From contig OX328108.1 in assembly GCA_946811185.2 (NCBI GenBank), positions 33,664,493 through 33,728,492 on the forward strand: a stretch of DNA of 64,000 nt. Direction: 5' to 3'. This document shows, piece by piece, positions 10,443-21,019 of this stretch. This DNA comes from Hippopus hippopus. Its lineage: Eukaryota; Mollusca; Bivalvia; Cardiida; Cardiidae. The position numbers and the translations under genes were made by a program. Positions within the stretch are counted from its first letter, which is position 1; each line of letters starts with the position of its first letter. The notes below the pieces were generated by a model that was not told the DNA's origin, ran no database searches, and saw only the letters and a program-made list of their open reading frames with translations.

Positions 10443-10648
10443 CCCTTTACCAAACAGTTCTGAGTTTTAAAGACCACTTGGGAAAGGGCTATTGAAAACA
10501 TTGTGGGCAAAGGAGAAAAAGCATTTTTCAATGATTCCCAAAATGTATTTAACCCTTTCAAAAACAAATTCTACCTTTTGAACCTCGTTTAATTTGTCAT
10601 CTGCAAATGCTTTCAATTTGGACATGTGTAAAATTTTGTCTTTTTGTT
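10439..10648 (-). mobile_element. piggyBac-like MITE, right-truncated, upstream of exon D
   Basis: Begins CCCTTTACCAAACAGTTC and runs to ggacatgtgtaaaattttgtc. The hairpin has lost most of its right arm. Its disrupted right end lies about 115 nt before exon D. Confidence 0.7.
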
Positions 10649-10764
10649 GAGATTTTAAACAAGGATGAACATAGTTACTATTTATTGGAATTTTGCATTG
10701 CATATTATAGCAAAGAAACACGTTATTTCCTTTAAGTTTGATTTTTGATTGTTTATGTCTACAG

Positions 10765-10885
10765 CTGAAATGGGAGATTTCAACAAAGATGAACACAGAG
10801 ATGGTTATTTATCTGAATTATGCTTCATTCCCAATCAGGATGAGGAGTTTGAAAAAGAAGTCACAAAACATCATCAGTCACATAG
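10765..10885 (+). CDS. PTPN4: PTPN4-like exon D (F2 lobe)
   Basis: Acceptor gtctacag, donor gtaagt. It completes a Ser codon and encodes EMGDFNKDEH, then GYLSELCFIPNQDEEFEKEV and TKHHQSH. The G-Y-L-S-x-x-x-F-I-P-N-Q-x-x-(D/E)-F-E-K-E motif is the family-specific F2 segment. The length (40 codons) suits the family, with no indel in the core. MITE DNA ends about 115 bp before the acceptor. Confidence 0.96.
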
Positions 10886-11068
10886 GTAAGTGATCAGTGC
10901 AACTACTTATGTGTCCGCTACATGCCTGTTAACATTGTTTACACCTTCGAGGAAGACTTTCAATCAGCATTTCCTGGTTTCTCACAATTTTTCCTATCCC
11001 ATAGAAACAAATCCCATTACTTACACCTTATTTTATTTGTCATCTGCAAATGCTTTTTATTTGGGAGC

Positions 11069-11383
11069 GGCCAAGCCCCGGTAGCTCAGTCGATAGCGTG
11101 CAGGACTTGAGAACATGGAGTCCAGGGTTCGATATCTGGCTACAACCCCTGGCTCGGCCAATTTCTTTCCGAGGATTGATGATAGTCACTGCGACAGGAT
11201 TCATTCCTCTCCCACAGCTGACCATTGTTTCAACGATGATTATGTGGGAAAGCAGCCATTGGCTTGTAAAGAAAATTGTGCGAAATACTGGTAAAAGAGA
11301 CTCCAGGAACACATGGATAGGTGCACTGGCCGCCGCGATATAACTGAAATAATGTTGAAAATGGCATTAAACACCATATAATC
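11069..11383 (+). repeat. tRNA-headed SINE, best-preserved copy
   Basis: Head CGGTAGCTCAGTCGATAGCG (A box) and CCAGGGTTCGATATC (B box) 30-odd bases on. Then comes the shared body: ggattgatgatagtcact, gcgacaggattcattcctc, gattatgtgggaaagcagcc, ggataggtgcactggccgcc. The tail is aatgttgaaaatggcattaaacacc. It resembles molluscan V-type SINEs (inference). The flanking open frames are SINE translations. Confidence 0.8.
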
Positions 11384-11426
11384 ATTATTTGGGAGTGATG
11401 AAATCTTTGCTGTGTGGTAAAGGCCT

Positions 11427-12573
11427 ATTGGCTGGTAGAATTGACCTGGCAGGGCAGAGCTATGTTACAGTTCTGTGCATTTTAGATCAAGGTGAAATAG
11501 GTTATTTTAGAAATCATGGTGAATAGCTGTATTTGGCTTGCAATCAATAAATACGGTATTTGATATTTCAAAACTAATAATAAATAAATAAAGAACACTA
11601 GAATTGAACAACATGAATAAGAAGCACCTTTTAAGCTCACCTTAACACGAAATGCTCAAGGCGAGCTTTTGTGATAGTGCTGTGTCCATTGTGCATGGTC
11701 CGTCGTCCAGGCATCAACATTTACCTGGTGTACACTCTAGAGACCACATTTTCAGTCAGTTACTCGTGAAACTTGATCAGAATGTTTGTCTTGATGATAT
11801 CTTGACACATTCGAAATTGGGTCACAGCAGGTCAGAAAGAAGGTCACAGGGCTAAATCTTAGAAAAAGCTTGTGTGTACTCTAGAGGCCACATTTTCTGC
11901 CTGATACTCATAAAATGTGGTCAGAATATTTGTCTTGGTGATATCTTAGACAGGTTTGAAATTAGGTCATGTCTGGTCAAAAAGTAGGTCATGGGGCCAG
12001 ATATTAGGAAAACATTGTGTGCAGTCTAGAGGCCACATTTTCAGCCCGATACTCATGGAACTAAGTCAAAAATGTTTTTTCTGAAATCTCTGACAAGTTC
12101 GAAATTGGGTCACAACAGATCAAAAAGTAGGTCACTGGGCCAAATCTTTGAAAAAATTTGTGTGCAGTCTATAGACCACATTCAGTCTGATACTCATAAA
12201 ACATTATCAGAATGTTTTTCTGGATAATATCTCTGACAAGTTAAAAAGTAGATCAAGTTGGTCAAAAAATAAGTCATGTATATGCATGCATTTTACATCA
12301 TAAATACCAGGATCTCTACAGCTTTATCAACCATAGATAACTTTACTCAGAAGAGTACTTTAGGGCCAATGGCCCTCCTGTTTCACAATGTTTTCAGGTG
12401 GTAGAAGAGTATGCTGTTCATGTGCCCATAAATCAAAGGATCATTAAAGTGTTTGAGTAGATTTACACTGAATAATTCTGAACTGTCTTACACGGCTAAA
12501 ATGAAAAAGGAACTCGTCAACTTATGTCAAAGGCTAACCATACCCTGCCAGGTCTATTCTGACAGCCTATAAG
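11427..12573. mobile_element. TIR element split by a Helitron-like insertion
   Basis: The left part (from 11427: gaattgacctggcagggcag and on) and the right part (12386-12573, ending ctgccaggtctattctgaca then gcctataa) are the two ends of the element found uninterrupted at 24151-24424. The middle is occupied by the element at 11627-12384. Confidence 0.75.
11627..12384 (+). mobile_element. Helitron/Helentron-like non-autonomous element
   Basis: The 5' end ttttaagctcacc...aaatgctcaaggcgagctt forms a subterminal hairpin. The 3' end carries AGGGCCAATGGCCCT (12362-12376) followed by cctgtttc. The interior is 4 degenerate units of about 140 bp (gtgtgcactctagaggccac, then tactcat, then gaaattgggtcac). 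No Rep/helicase coding. Hairpins at both ends fit Helentron-associated elements (inference). Confidence 0.6.
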
Positions 12574-12740
12574 TGGGCTGTATTTTCAGCTATCAAAACA
12601 AGTCAAGTTGATATATTAGACGTTTAGTGAGTGAATTACCTAATAACCCAATCAAAATGCACAAAACTTACCTGATTTTGGTTTACATCATATACAGAAG
12701 AAATGGAATTTTAAACACCTCTTGGTATACTGAATCATTT

Positions 12741-12976
12741 TTAACCCTTTAGCACACAATGCTGAGTTTTAACGAACCAGAGGGGGAAAAAAAAGCCTTT
12801 TAGAAACATTGTGGGAAAAGGAGAAAATGCTGGTAACCAGCATTTTCTCCTTATCCTACAATGTTTTCTACTCTATCAAAAACAAATTCCCTCATTTGAG
12901 CCACATTGACATTGTTGTCTGCAAATGCATTCAGTTTAGTCAAGTCTATGTTTTTTGACTTGTGGTAAAGAGTTAA
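12741..12976 (-). mobile_element. piggyBac-like MITE, first of a tandem pair before exon E
   Basis: TTAA at 12741-12744 and 12973-12976, in tandem with the next copy through a shared TTAA. The core palindrome is nearly perfect. Confidence 0.88.
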
Positions 12977-13184
12977 CCCTTTACCACACAATCCTGTGTT
13001 TTAACGAACCTGACAAAGAAAGTTTTTTATAAAACATTTTTGAAAAAGGAGAAAATGCTAGTAACCTACAATATTCTCCTCCTATCAAGGACAAATTTTT
13101 CTTATTAGCCATCTTTAACTTGTCGTCTGCAAATGTTTTAAATTTTGACAAAGTCCAAAGTTTTGTACTTAGGTAAAGAATTAA
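12973..13184 (-). mobile_element. piggyBac-like MITE abutting exon E acceptor region
   Basis: TTAA at 12973-12976 and 13181-13184. The right hairpin arm is largely deleted. The copy ends 37 nt before exon E. Confidence 0.82.
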
Positions 13185-13221
13185 GCAAAACAATTGACAT
13201 TTCATAAATTTTTGTTAACAG

Positions 13222-13309
13222 GGGTCAAACTCCAGCTGATGCTGAATTCAACTATCTGGATAAAGCAAAGCGGTTAGAGATGTATGGGGTTGACTTGCAC
13301 AAAGCTAGG
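13222..13309 (+). CDS. PTPN4: PTPN4-like exon E (end of F2, start of F3)
   Basis: Acceptor ttgttaacag, donor gtatgt; phase 2 in, phase 0 out. It encodes GQTPADAEFNYLDKAKRLEM and then YGVDLHKAR. The P-A-(D/E)-A-E-F-N-Y-L stretch and L-E-(M/L)-Y-G-V-(D/E) close F2 and enter F3. A MITE ends at the TTAA of 13181-13184, only 37 nt before the exon, so the branch point must lie in a very short unique segment or in the MITE itself. Confidence 0.96.
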
Positions 13310-13552
13310 GTATGTATCCTGGATGATTTTACACCCACACAGTCTATATTTGATGGTGATATAGTATCACTCCTGTTGCTGTCTTCGTCATAAAAAACCC
13401 GTACAAAAAGGGTTCCTGTTCATTATCATTAGCTTGGCTGTTTTCAGAGAAAACATCAAAGTATTGTCATAGCCCTGGCGGCGTCTTTGTTTGCATCATG
13501 TAAAAACTTTGACATTGTGTGATATCTCTTGTTATCATTCAAGATATTTACT

Positions 13553-13781
13553 TTAACTCTTTACCAAACAAGCCCTGGTTTTCACGACCCTTTGAAGAAA
13601 AGCTTTTGAAAACCTTGTGGGAAAAGGAGAAAATGCTGGTAACCAGCATTTTCTCCTTTTCCCACAAGGTTTTCTATCCTTTCATAGACAAACTTCATAA
13701 ATTGAGACACCTTTAATTTGTCGTCTGCAAATGCTTTCAATATGGACCTGTCTAACATTTTGTCCTTTGGTAAAGGGTTAA
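13553..13781 (-). mobile_element. piggyBac-like MITE, intact
   Basis: TTAA at 13553-13556 and 13778-13781. The core palindrome carries paired changes: ccttgtggg on the left arm and cccacaagg on the right, where most copies have cattgtggg/cccacaatg. Confidence 0.9.
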
Positions 13782-13851
13782 ACTTGGACTTAGTTGTTAA
13801 CTATGAACAGGGTATAACAACTATGAACAGGGTAACCTGTACAACAAGAGC

Positions 13852-14145
13852 AGGGCCCTGTTTTACTAAGGTAGTTACGAACAAAATTTGCGTAAGTTTT
13901 TATGTAACTATAGTATAGTGGCATGTTTCTACCATGAGATACGAGAGAACTATCATGATTATTTTACAAAACTATTGCGATAAATCAAAGTTTCTTGGAA
14001 ATTTTATCTAGATGAAATGAAAATATAAATTTTCCAGGAAACTTTGATTTATTGCAATAGTCTTCTAAAATAATCATGATACTTATCTCGTATCTCGTGG
14101 CAGAAATATGCCATCACACTATAGTAAAACGGGACCCAGGTTACG
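13852..14145. mobile_element. Foldback element
   Basis: The left arm (gggccctgttttactaa, ccatgagatacgaga, atcatgattattttac, attgcgataaatcaaagttt) is answered in reverse by the right arm (aaactttgatttattgcaat, aaaataatcatgata, tctcgtatctcgtgg, gtaaaacgggaccc). The loop is around 14000-14030. A long imperfect palindrome with no coding capacity. Confidence 0.8.
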
Positions 14146-14241
14146 AAGTATTTTTGATACTGAAAATCAAGCAACCACAGTGGAGTGTTGACAACCGCAT
14201 GCAGTTTTCTTGTTTCAGTGTAGCAGTGTATTGGATTCATG

Positions 14242-14560
14242 TTTAAACTCTTTATCAAATGATAAAAATTTAGACTTGTCCCAATTGGAAGCATTTACGG
14301 TCAACAAATGAAGTGATTCTCTAATTACGAGAGCTATCTATGTTAAGGTAGAGAACAAAGTGGGAAAAGGAGAAAATGCTTTCAAAAGGTTTCTTTTCCA
14401 GGGTCGTGAAAACATGTGGTTGTTTACTTCAAAGCACAAAGATAATTATGAATGGTGCCCTGGCAAAATGGGGTTTAATGCATCTTTGTGATGCATTGCA
14501 GCAAGCAAGTCATCATATTATGATTATAGATCCATAAAGTCCATTTTGTGTAACAACCAA
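14242..14560 (+). mobile_element. Truncated piggyBac-like MITE followed by truncated GAGCC-type MITE
   Basis: 14242-14430 has a left end (aaactctttatcaaatgat) and a core lacking most of the palindrome. 14453-14560 has the left terminus of the GAGCC-type family (ccctggcaaaatggggttta) and then stops. Confidence 0.6.
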
Positions 14561-14941
14561 CCAAATCAATTAATCAACTATTAATCAGTCATTGACTAGC
14601 TATAGGGGCCAAGAATTTATTGTCAGGCTTTCTCTGTTTCCTGCTCCAGGTGACCCCACTTTCTGTGGAACAAGTCTTAACAGAGACTGAGACAAAGGCA
14701 AGAAAAAAACTATGATAACCTCCCATAACAGGGTGTTTTCTCACCTTCTGTATGATGTTTAAAACCAACAAAAAACTGTACTTCAGGCCTTCTGGTGTGT
14801 TTGTTATTTTTAGACATTCTGGAAAATTACAGTCTATTTTAAGATAATCTGGAAAAAACTGGCTATTTTTAGACTTACAACATATTGAAAATTGTTGCAA
14901 GTGATAAAACGAAGATATATTTGAAGGAAAAGAAAATGTCT

Positions 14942-15169
14942 GTAACCCTTTACCACACAATCCTGAGTTCTAACGACTTCAAGAACAAAAGCTGTTGAAA
15001 ACATTGTGGGAAAAAGGAGAAATACTAGTAACCAATATGTTATCCTTTTCACACAATATTTTGTACTTCTTCAAAAGTGAATCTTAACTCTTGAATAATG
15101 TTTAGTTTTCCTCTACAGATGCTTTCAATATGGCTGAGTCTAAAATTTTGTCATGTGCTATAGGGTTAA
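14942..15169 (-). mobile_element. piggyBac-like MITE
   Basis: Left taaccctttaccacacaatc, right gctatagggTTAA (15166-15169). The right hairpin arm is diverged. Confidence 0.8.
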
Positions 15170-15397
15170 CCCTTTACCACATGACAGAATTTTAGGTGCC
15201 ACCGATTCTAAAGCATTTGCAGCTGGCAAATTCAGTATTGCTCAAATGACAATTTCTTTCTTTGAATAGGGTAGAAAGCATATATGGGAATAGGAGAAAA
15301 TGCTGCTTACCAGCATTATCTCCTTTTCCCCACAATGTTTTCGAAAGCCTTCTCTGTCAGTGGTCGTCAAATCTTGGTGTTGTGTGGTAAAGTGTTG
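15166..15397 (+). mobile_element. piggyBac-like MITE, tail-to-head with previous
   Basis: Shares the TTAA at 15166. Right end gtgtggtaaagtgttgaa. Confidence 0.8.
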
Positions 15398-15679
15398 AAT
15401 TTTTTTCTGAAAGCAAAACATTATTTGTTGCTGTAAAATGCCTGTAGTACAGTTTGTAAAACTAACCATTTGAATATGCAAGTTGTAAAAGTATTGTATT
15501 TGAGTAATTTTTCTAACTTTTTTAATTCTTTTTTGTCACAGAGTGCTTCCTTTGTTGTTCCCAAAATGACCCCTAATGGATGTAAAATTCCATATATTTG
15601 TTGTCTAATCTCTAACATTCCATCATTAAGATTCTCAGCTGGTTCCTTTGTAAAGAGCCAGGAGAGCTTGTTATTACAT

Positions 15680-16127
15680 ACACACACCCCCACCTGCGAA
15701 GTATACTGGTTTCACCATGTCTGTCAGTCCATCAGTTTATCTGTAAATCCATCTGTCTGTATACTGTAGACTTTTTCATTCCATTCTCTAACTATTAACC
15801 GTTTGAACCTAGGACCCTGAAACTTTATACAAGTGTTGCTCATGACCAAAGGAGGTGCCCTATTGTTTTTGGGTCAAAGGTCAAGGTCACTGGTGAACTT
15901 TGTTTGATAATACTTCTAGTGCTCTAACTCAAAAGCCTAGGATCATGAAAGTTTATACAACTGTTGCCCATGATCCAAGGAGGTATTCTATTGTTTTTGT
16001 GTCACATGGGTGAAAGGTCAAGGTCACAGATGATCTTTGTTTTGAAAATCATTTCCATTCTCTGATTGTGCTGCTTCAGTGACAAGGTGGGGGTGAGGGG
16101 TATTTGTCCGCTTGGCGACAGTTCTAG
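15680..16127 (+). mobile_element. Helitron-like element ending in CTAG
   Basis: Subterminal words cacccccacctgcgaag (left) and gacaaggtgggggtgagg (right) are complementary. The 3' end has a short TGTC...GACA stem followed by gttCTAG|T. The interior has two units of about 135 bp (cctaggaccctgaaactttatac and cctaggatcatgaaagtttatac, each followed by aaaggtcaaggtcac). The left border is uncertain. Confidence 0.5.
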
Positions 16128-16185
16128 TTTTTCTTGGGAAAATAGGAACGCAAAAGGGCAAATATCCTGGGTGTTTCTTTTTTGC

Positions 16186-16410
16186 CCCTTTAGTTTTTAC
16201 CACTCAGTAAAATTTAAGACTTGTGCAAATTAAAAGTGTTTGCATTATGACAAATTAAATATGGCTCAAATGATGTAATTCTTATAGGTAAGAAAACATC
16301 GTGGGAAAAGGAGAAAATACTGTTTACAAGCATTTTCTCCTTTTTGCACAATGCTTTCAGAAGCCTTCTTTCAGGGTTGTCAAAACTTGGGATTGTGTGG
16401 TAAAGGACTA
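16186..16410 (+). mobile_element. piggyBac-like MITE
   Basis: Left tttttaccactcagtaaaa, right gtgtggtaaagga; the hairpin is recognisable with several mismatches. Confidence 0.75.
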
Positions 16411-16439
16411 ACTGTTAAAGCCCCTTTTAGAACTATAGT

Positions 16440-16520
16440 TGCTTTTGCGGCCAGTATAGATTAAGATCAGTCTGCACAAAACATACAGTCTGATCTTTGA
16501 TCTACCTTGTCAGTTTAGCT
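16440..16520 (+). repeat. AGATCAGACTGCACA-type hairpin repeat
   Basis: agattaagatcagtctgcac and acagtctgatctttgatcta face each other around a short spacer. Confidence 0.6.
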
Positions 16521-16639
16521 TAAACACTCAAGAGAAAAACAACCTTCAAATTGCTGTTCATTGGGTTCTGTTTCTAGTAGGAATATGTCCTTTGGGTTCA
16601 TTTGTTGCCTAAGGTTGTCTATTAATGCTTTCAATTTGG

Positions 16640-17400
16640 ATAGTCTACAGTAAAGAGGTCTGGTAAGGATAAACAAATCACTTGAGCTACAGTAAATGCA
16701 TATGCTTTCAAATATTATTTGCTAGTCTAAACATTTACTGTCTGGGTATTTGAAGCAGGTAGCTGTTTAATGCAGACTAATTCAAAATTAGGATTTGTAT
16801 CTTCAAAGTAACAATAGCTCCCAAAAGTAAACAATGCATTTGAAGTAAAATCAAATTATTGTGTGGATGACAGTCTGTTATTTTACGATCTGTCCGAGTG
16901 CTTGTTGCTTGCAGAGAAATTAATTTCAAAACTAGGTTGAAACCTGCCAGGTCATTCCATCTTTTGTTTACTTTTTTCCTGTTTTTGGAATTAATTTTTT
17001 TGCCATTGACTATCCCTTGGACTGACCACACAATAACATATTGTAACCTTCACAATATTTTCCATGCTTTTAAATTGTATGAATTAAATCTAAATGCATT
17101 ATAACACCTACATTGTGTCTTTGGCAGCTATTTGGGCTTTAAAATGATGATAGCTCAATGCAGGTGTCTGCCTAATACAAGTGTCTTAACACAAGTTGGA
17201 TTGCCTCTGTGGATTTGAAGCATTGTAGATCATATTCATTTGAGCTTAAAAGAAATGACATTTCTAAACTCTGAGACTTCTGTATCCGTGAAATGGTCAT
17301 TTCAAGTTTGTGGGAAGGCCAAATATGGCAATATATTTTTTTCATCAGATAAAGATCACAAGTGCCAAACGGTGTAGATCCAAGATTAACATATTTCCAT
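16640..17400. other. Intron E-F stretch, no feature recognised
   Basis: AT-rich; opposite-strand open frames of 68-84 codons at 16777-17104 overlap each other and show no family resemblance or splice support. Confidence 0.45.
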
Positions 17401-17406
17401 ATTCCT

Positions 17407-17635
17407 TTAACTCTTTACCAAACGACAAAATTTTAGACTTGATAAAATTCGAAACATTTGCAGACGACAAATTAAATGTAGCTCAAAGGATAGTTGTTCT
17501 CTTTGAAAGGGAAGAAAACAGTGTGGAAAAAGGAGAAAATGCTGGTTACCAGCATTTTCTCCTTTTTCCACAATGTTTTCAAAATGCTTCTTTCTCAGGG
17601 TCAATAAAACACGTGATTATTTGGTAAAGGGTTAA
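17407..17635 (+). mobile_element. piggyBac-like MITE, intact
   Basis: TTAA at 17407-17410 and 17632-17635. Both hairpin arms carry the same substitution relative to most copies: gtggaaaaagg opposite cctttttccac. Confidence 0.9.
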
Positions 17636-17678
17636 AGGAAAACACTGGCTGAAATAGAAATGTCTCAGTTGTGAAACC

Positions 17679-17960
17679 TAAACTCTTTACCAAACGACAA
17701 AATTTTGGACTCATCCAAATTGAAGGATTTGCAGACAACAAAATGTGACTCAAAAACTGAAATTTGTTTTGGATAGGGTAGAAAACATTTACCACACAAT
17801 CCCAACTTTTAACAACTCTGAAAAAGAAGGGTTTTGAAAACATTGTGGGAAAAGGAGAAAGTGCTGGTAATCAAAAGCATTTGCAGATGACAAATAAAAA
17901 GTGGCTGAAATGATGGAACTTGTCTGTAAAAGAGTAGAAAACATTGTAGGAAAATGAGAA
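17679..17960. mobile_element. Chimeric piggyBac-like MITE
   Basis: A left (+) end at 17679 runs to gtagaaaacatt (17789), switches to a (-) left end (taccacacaatcccaac), and after one hairpin arm switches back to a (+) interior. This looks like nesting or template switching between copies. Confidence 0.65.
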
Positions 17961-18224
17961 AAAGAGTCTCGATAAGCACCTCCTTACACATGTATGCAAC
18001 TTGACATGACCTGACAACACAGTAATGCAGACTGTTGTAATATTCCATAATTATGTATTCCACAGTGAATTACATTTGTGGTTATCAGTATATTGTTTGC
18101 GGATTTTTTTTTAGGTACGATTGCGGAGAGTTTTTTGGATCAATTGCGGACACTAATTTTTACATCTTTTGCGGATAACTAATGATGATAACCTATTCAG
18201 GCAGCCAGACTACAGTTTATATAT

Positions 18225-18492
18225 ATGAGCCGTGCTCTGGCAAAAAGGGGCTTAATGCATCTCTGTAATCCATCATACCAAGAATGCCATCACATACTTA
18301 TGGATCCATAATAGCCACTTTTTTTAACAACCGACTCAATCATGAGGTAGACTGATCCTTTGACATGCAGAAAATCGACCAAGAGCGAAAAGTTTCGGCC
18401 CAGGTCAGCCTGCGCGGACTGCGCAGGCTGACCTGGGTTGAAACTTTTCGCAGATGCATTAAGCCCCCTTTTCACAGAGCGCGGCTCATATA
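18225..18492. mobile_element. GAGCC-type TIR MITE, intact
   Basis: Ends atatgagccgtgctctgg and cacagagcgcggctcatat are inverted. The interior hairpin at 18403-18440 has 17-bp arms (cccaggtcagcctgcgc and its exact complement) round a ggact loop. Confidence 0.85.
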
Positions 18493-19000
18493 TAAATGCC
18501 CTGACTTGATGCCATCTTTTCTTTCTCTGAAAAATCTGCTTAAAATCACTTAGTATTAAACACTGTTCCTCTATTTGTAATGCTCAAAGTAAAATTAATT
18601 TTAAACAACTGACAAGATAAAATGCTTTAAAAAGATTTTCAGTGACCAGTACCTGTACTTGCAGTACAGTGTAATGTTGAATTATACATGTATCGTACAT
18701 TTTTGTATATAATGATGATTTCCGGTAAATGTATTCACTATTGGGATTCTCAGAGCAATTGTGAGCTAACTTCAGAATAGATGCATGTTACTACAACCTG
18801 ATTTAAATCTACCTGAATTAATGTGAGGCTTGACAGTGTATAGTTAACACCTCAGTCGATCCACAATTGATACCAATATTTTAATCTGCAAACATAATCT
18901 GCCCGTATTCTAGGAGGAGAACAGTGTTGAGATACAGTCTTGTATATATTCTCAGAAATGTTGTCTGAAAAGTTTCATGTCCTTAGCTTTGGAGATAGTT
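18493..19000. other. Intron E-F stretch, no feature recognised
   Basis: No repeat family or exon signal that I can support. Confidence 0.45.
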
Positions 19001-19002
19001 TG

Positions 19003-19195
19003 GCCATCTGATGCAGATGATAAATGTGGTTGAAATTATGAAAATTGTCTTTGAAAGGTTACAGAACAAGGGAAAAGGATAAAATGCAGGTTAGTAGCAT
19101 TTTCTTGGTTTCCCACAATGCTCTCTACCCTTTGAAGGACAATTTTCATGCTTTGAGCAATACAGAATTTGTTGTCTGCAAATGCTTTCAGTAAG
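19003..19195. mobile_element. Diverged piggyBac-like MITE immediately upstream of exon F
   Basis: Both outer parts read as the (+) left-end interior or its complement (gatgcagatgataaatgtgg, then gtctgcaaatgctttcagta), so this remnant is close to a full palindrome. It ends about 50 nt before exon F. Confidence 0.6.
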
Positions 19196-19246
19196 GTGAT
19201 TCTGGAATTCGTTTGGAAATAATAGAAAGTTGTTTATGTATTGTAG

Positions 19247-19335
19247 GACCAGAGCAATCTGGAGATACAGCTAGGTGTGACGTCAGTGGGTCTTGTTGTC
19301 TTTCAGAATAGTCTTAAAATTAATACATTCCCATG
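19247..19335 (+). CDS. PTPN4: PTPN4-like exon F (F3 PTB-like lobe)
   Basis: Acceptor tattgtag, donor gtaggt; phase 0 in, phase 2 out. It encodes DQSNLEIQLGVTSVGLVVFQ then NSLKINTFPW. D-Q-S-N-x-E-I-x-(I/L)-G-V and the N-T-F-P-W end are diagnostic of PTPN4 rather than other FERM proteins, which have different residues before the conserved Trp. The E-F intron is 5.9 kb. Confidence 0.95.
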
Positions 19336-19395
19336 GTAGGTACCAGACATTTTTTATTTATCTAGTGTCTTTAAATAAACAGATTGTCTTAGACT

Positions 19396-19685
19396 TGGGT
19401 TGCTGAACCTGGTCACTCAACCAGTAAAGTACAGGGCTTGAAATCTGGGTTCACTGGTCTAATATCCAGCCCTGCCAGATACTGCATGTGCATTGATAAT
19501 AGTCATTGAGGCAGGATTCATCCCACTGCTAAACATTCTTAAAAGCACTTTATGTGGAAAAGTAGCCTGTGGCCTGGTAAGAATCTTGCAAGAAGAGCTG
19601 GTAAAACCAGTTGAGAATCTATTGTTTGGTACACTGAATGCTACTATGTAACTGGGAAAAAAAATGAAAATGGTGTCAAATGTCA
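19396..19685 (+). repeat. tRNA-headed SINE, diverged
   Basis: Shared body words: ttgataatagtcattgagg, caggattcatccc, and tatgtggaaaagtagcctgtgg. The A/B boxes are degraded. Confidence 0.6.
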
Positions 19686-20122
19686 AACAAATCAGCAAAA
19701 AATGAAAACTGAATTATTCAGGATGTTTTCCAAAGCTGTGAATTAGATATTGTTTCTTTCTGGACAGTATGAAATCCATGCTGTACAAACTATGCATGAT
19801 TGTCTTTTTTCAAAATCTAGAATTTATACATTTACATGGTACAGATTCTCTCAAATTTGAAACTGGCATCAAATGCAATTACGGATGTGATAGGAGCATT
19901 ACAGGTTAATGTTTTGTGGCTGAAAAGAATTCTAATTTGTCATTATATCTTCCACCCATGACAATGAAGTTAAAGTTTGGGATGACAAGACGACTGGTTT
20001 TGTGGTGGGTTGGTTGGTTATTTGTCAGCCTGCAATAGTTCTAGATTTTATTTGTGTCGATGAAAACTTTGATGATTGATTTTTTTTGGATTCATTGTCA
20101 TATTTTTCTTGTCTACTTTCAG

Positions 20123-20186
20123 GTCTAAGATTGTGAAAATATCCTTTAAAAGGAAACAGTTCTTTATCCAGTTAAGGAGGGAGCAG
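20123..20186 (+). CDS. PTPN4: PTPN4-like exon G (F3 strands)
   Basis: Acceptor ctactttcag, donor gtaggt. The first base completes the Trp codon; the exon then encodes SKIVKISFKRKQFFIQ and LRREQ. K-I-V-K-I-S-F-K-x-K-Q-F-F-I-Q-L-R is nearly invariant in PTPN4-type FERM domains. It ends in phase 0. Confidence 0.96.
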
Positions 20187-20215
20187 GTAGGTGTTTGCTT
20201 CATACAACTCAAATA

Positions 20216-20418
20216 AAGGGATTGATTTAATCTTAGACTTGTCAAAATTGAAAGCATTTGCAGACAACAAAGAAAATGTGACTAAAAACTGAAATTTCTC
20301 TGTGGAACTGCAGAAAACTTTGTGGAAAAAGGAGAAAATGCTGGTTACCAGCATTTTCTCCTTTTCCCACAGTGTTTTCAAAAGGCTTCTTCCTTTGGAT
20401 TGTGTTGTAAAGAGTTAA
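20216..20418 (+). mobile_element. piggyBac-like MITE just after exon G donor
   Basis: Left terminus missing; interior, near-perfect hairpin and right end gttgtaaagag-TTAA (20415-20418) present. It begins about 30 nt beyond the exon G donor. Confidence 0.8.
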
Positions 20419-20514
20419 AAGCGCAATTCACCATTCCCAGACCACCACCAGCACCTAAACTTGTAACAATACAGGACTTAGAACAGAGGGCCGCTGCACC
20501 ACAGACAATTTTTT

Positions 20515-20725
20515 TTTTTGAGAGTTGATGATGGTCATTGCAACAGGATTCATTTCTGTCTTACCGCTGATGGTTGGTTTGATCATGATACTGTGGGAAA
20601 GCAGCCAGTGGCTTGGGAAGAATATTGTGTGAAGTATTTGTAGTAAAAGAAATTCCAGGAAAGCATGGATGATTGCTCTGGTATAACTGAAATAATGTTG
20701 AATGTGGCATTAAACATCATACAAA
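20515..20725 (+). repeat. SINE 3' part
   Basis: Begins inside the shared body (gttgatgatggtcattgcaa) and keeps the tail gaatgtggcattaaacatc. The tRNA head is absent. Confidence 0.65.
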
Positions 20726-20812
20726 CAAACAAAGCAGACCACCATTTCATGATTATTACCATATTATAACACAGTAATTAGTATAATGGTTTTATACATA
20801 GGGACCAGATTT

Positions 20813-21019
20813 GAGCCATGCTCTATGAAAAGGGGGTTTAACGTATCTGCAAAAGGTATTGACCCATGTCAGCCTGCACATACTGTGACCATTTTACCTC
20901 ATAATTCAGTTGGTCATTGGACAAAATAGATTTTATGGATCCATAATTGCGTGATGACTTGCTTGAGATAACGCATCATGGAGATGCGTTACAAATCCCC
21001 TTTTCACAGAGGATGGCTA
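20813..21019. mobile_element. GAGCC-type TIR MITE
   Basis: Ends gagccatgctctatgaaaag and cccttttcacagaggatggc; the internal hairpin is half lost. Confidence 0.75.

Noticed and set aside
11069..11140. A tRNA gene
   Set aside because: A and B boxes are present, but the acceptor and anticodon stems do not form and the sequence continues into a repeated SINE body.
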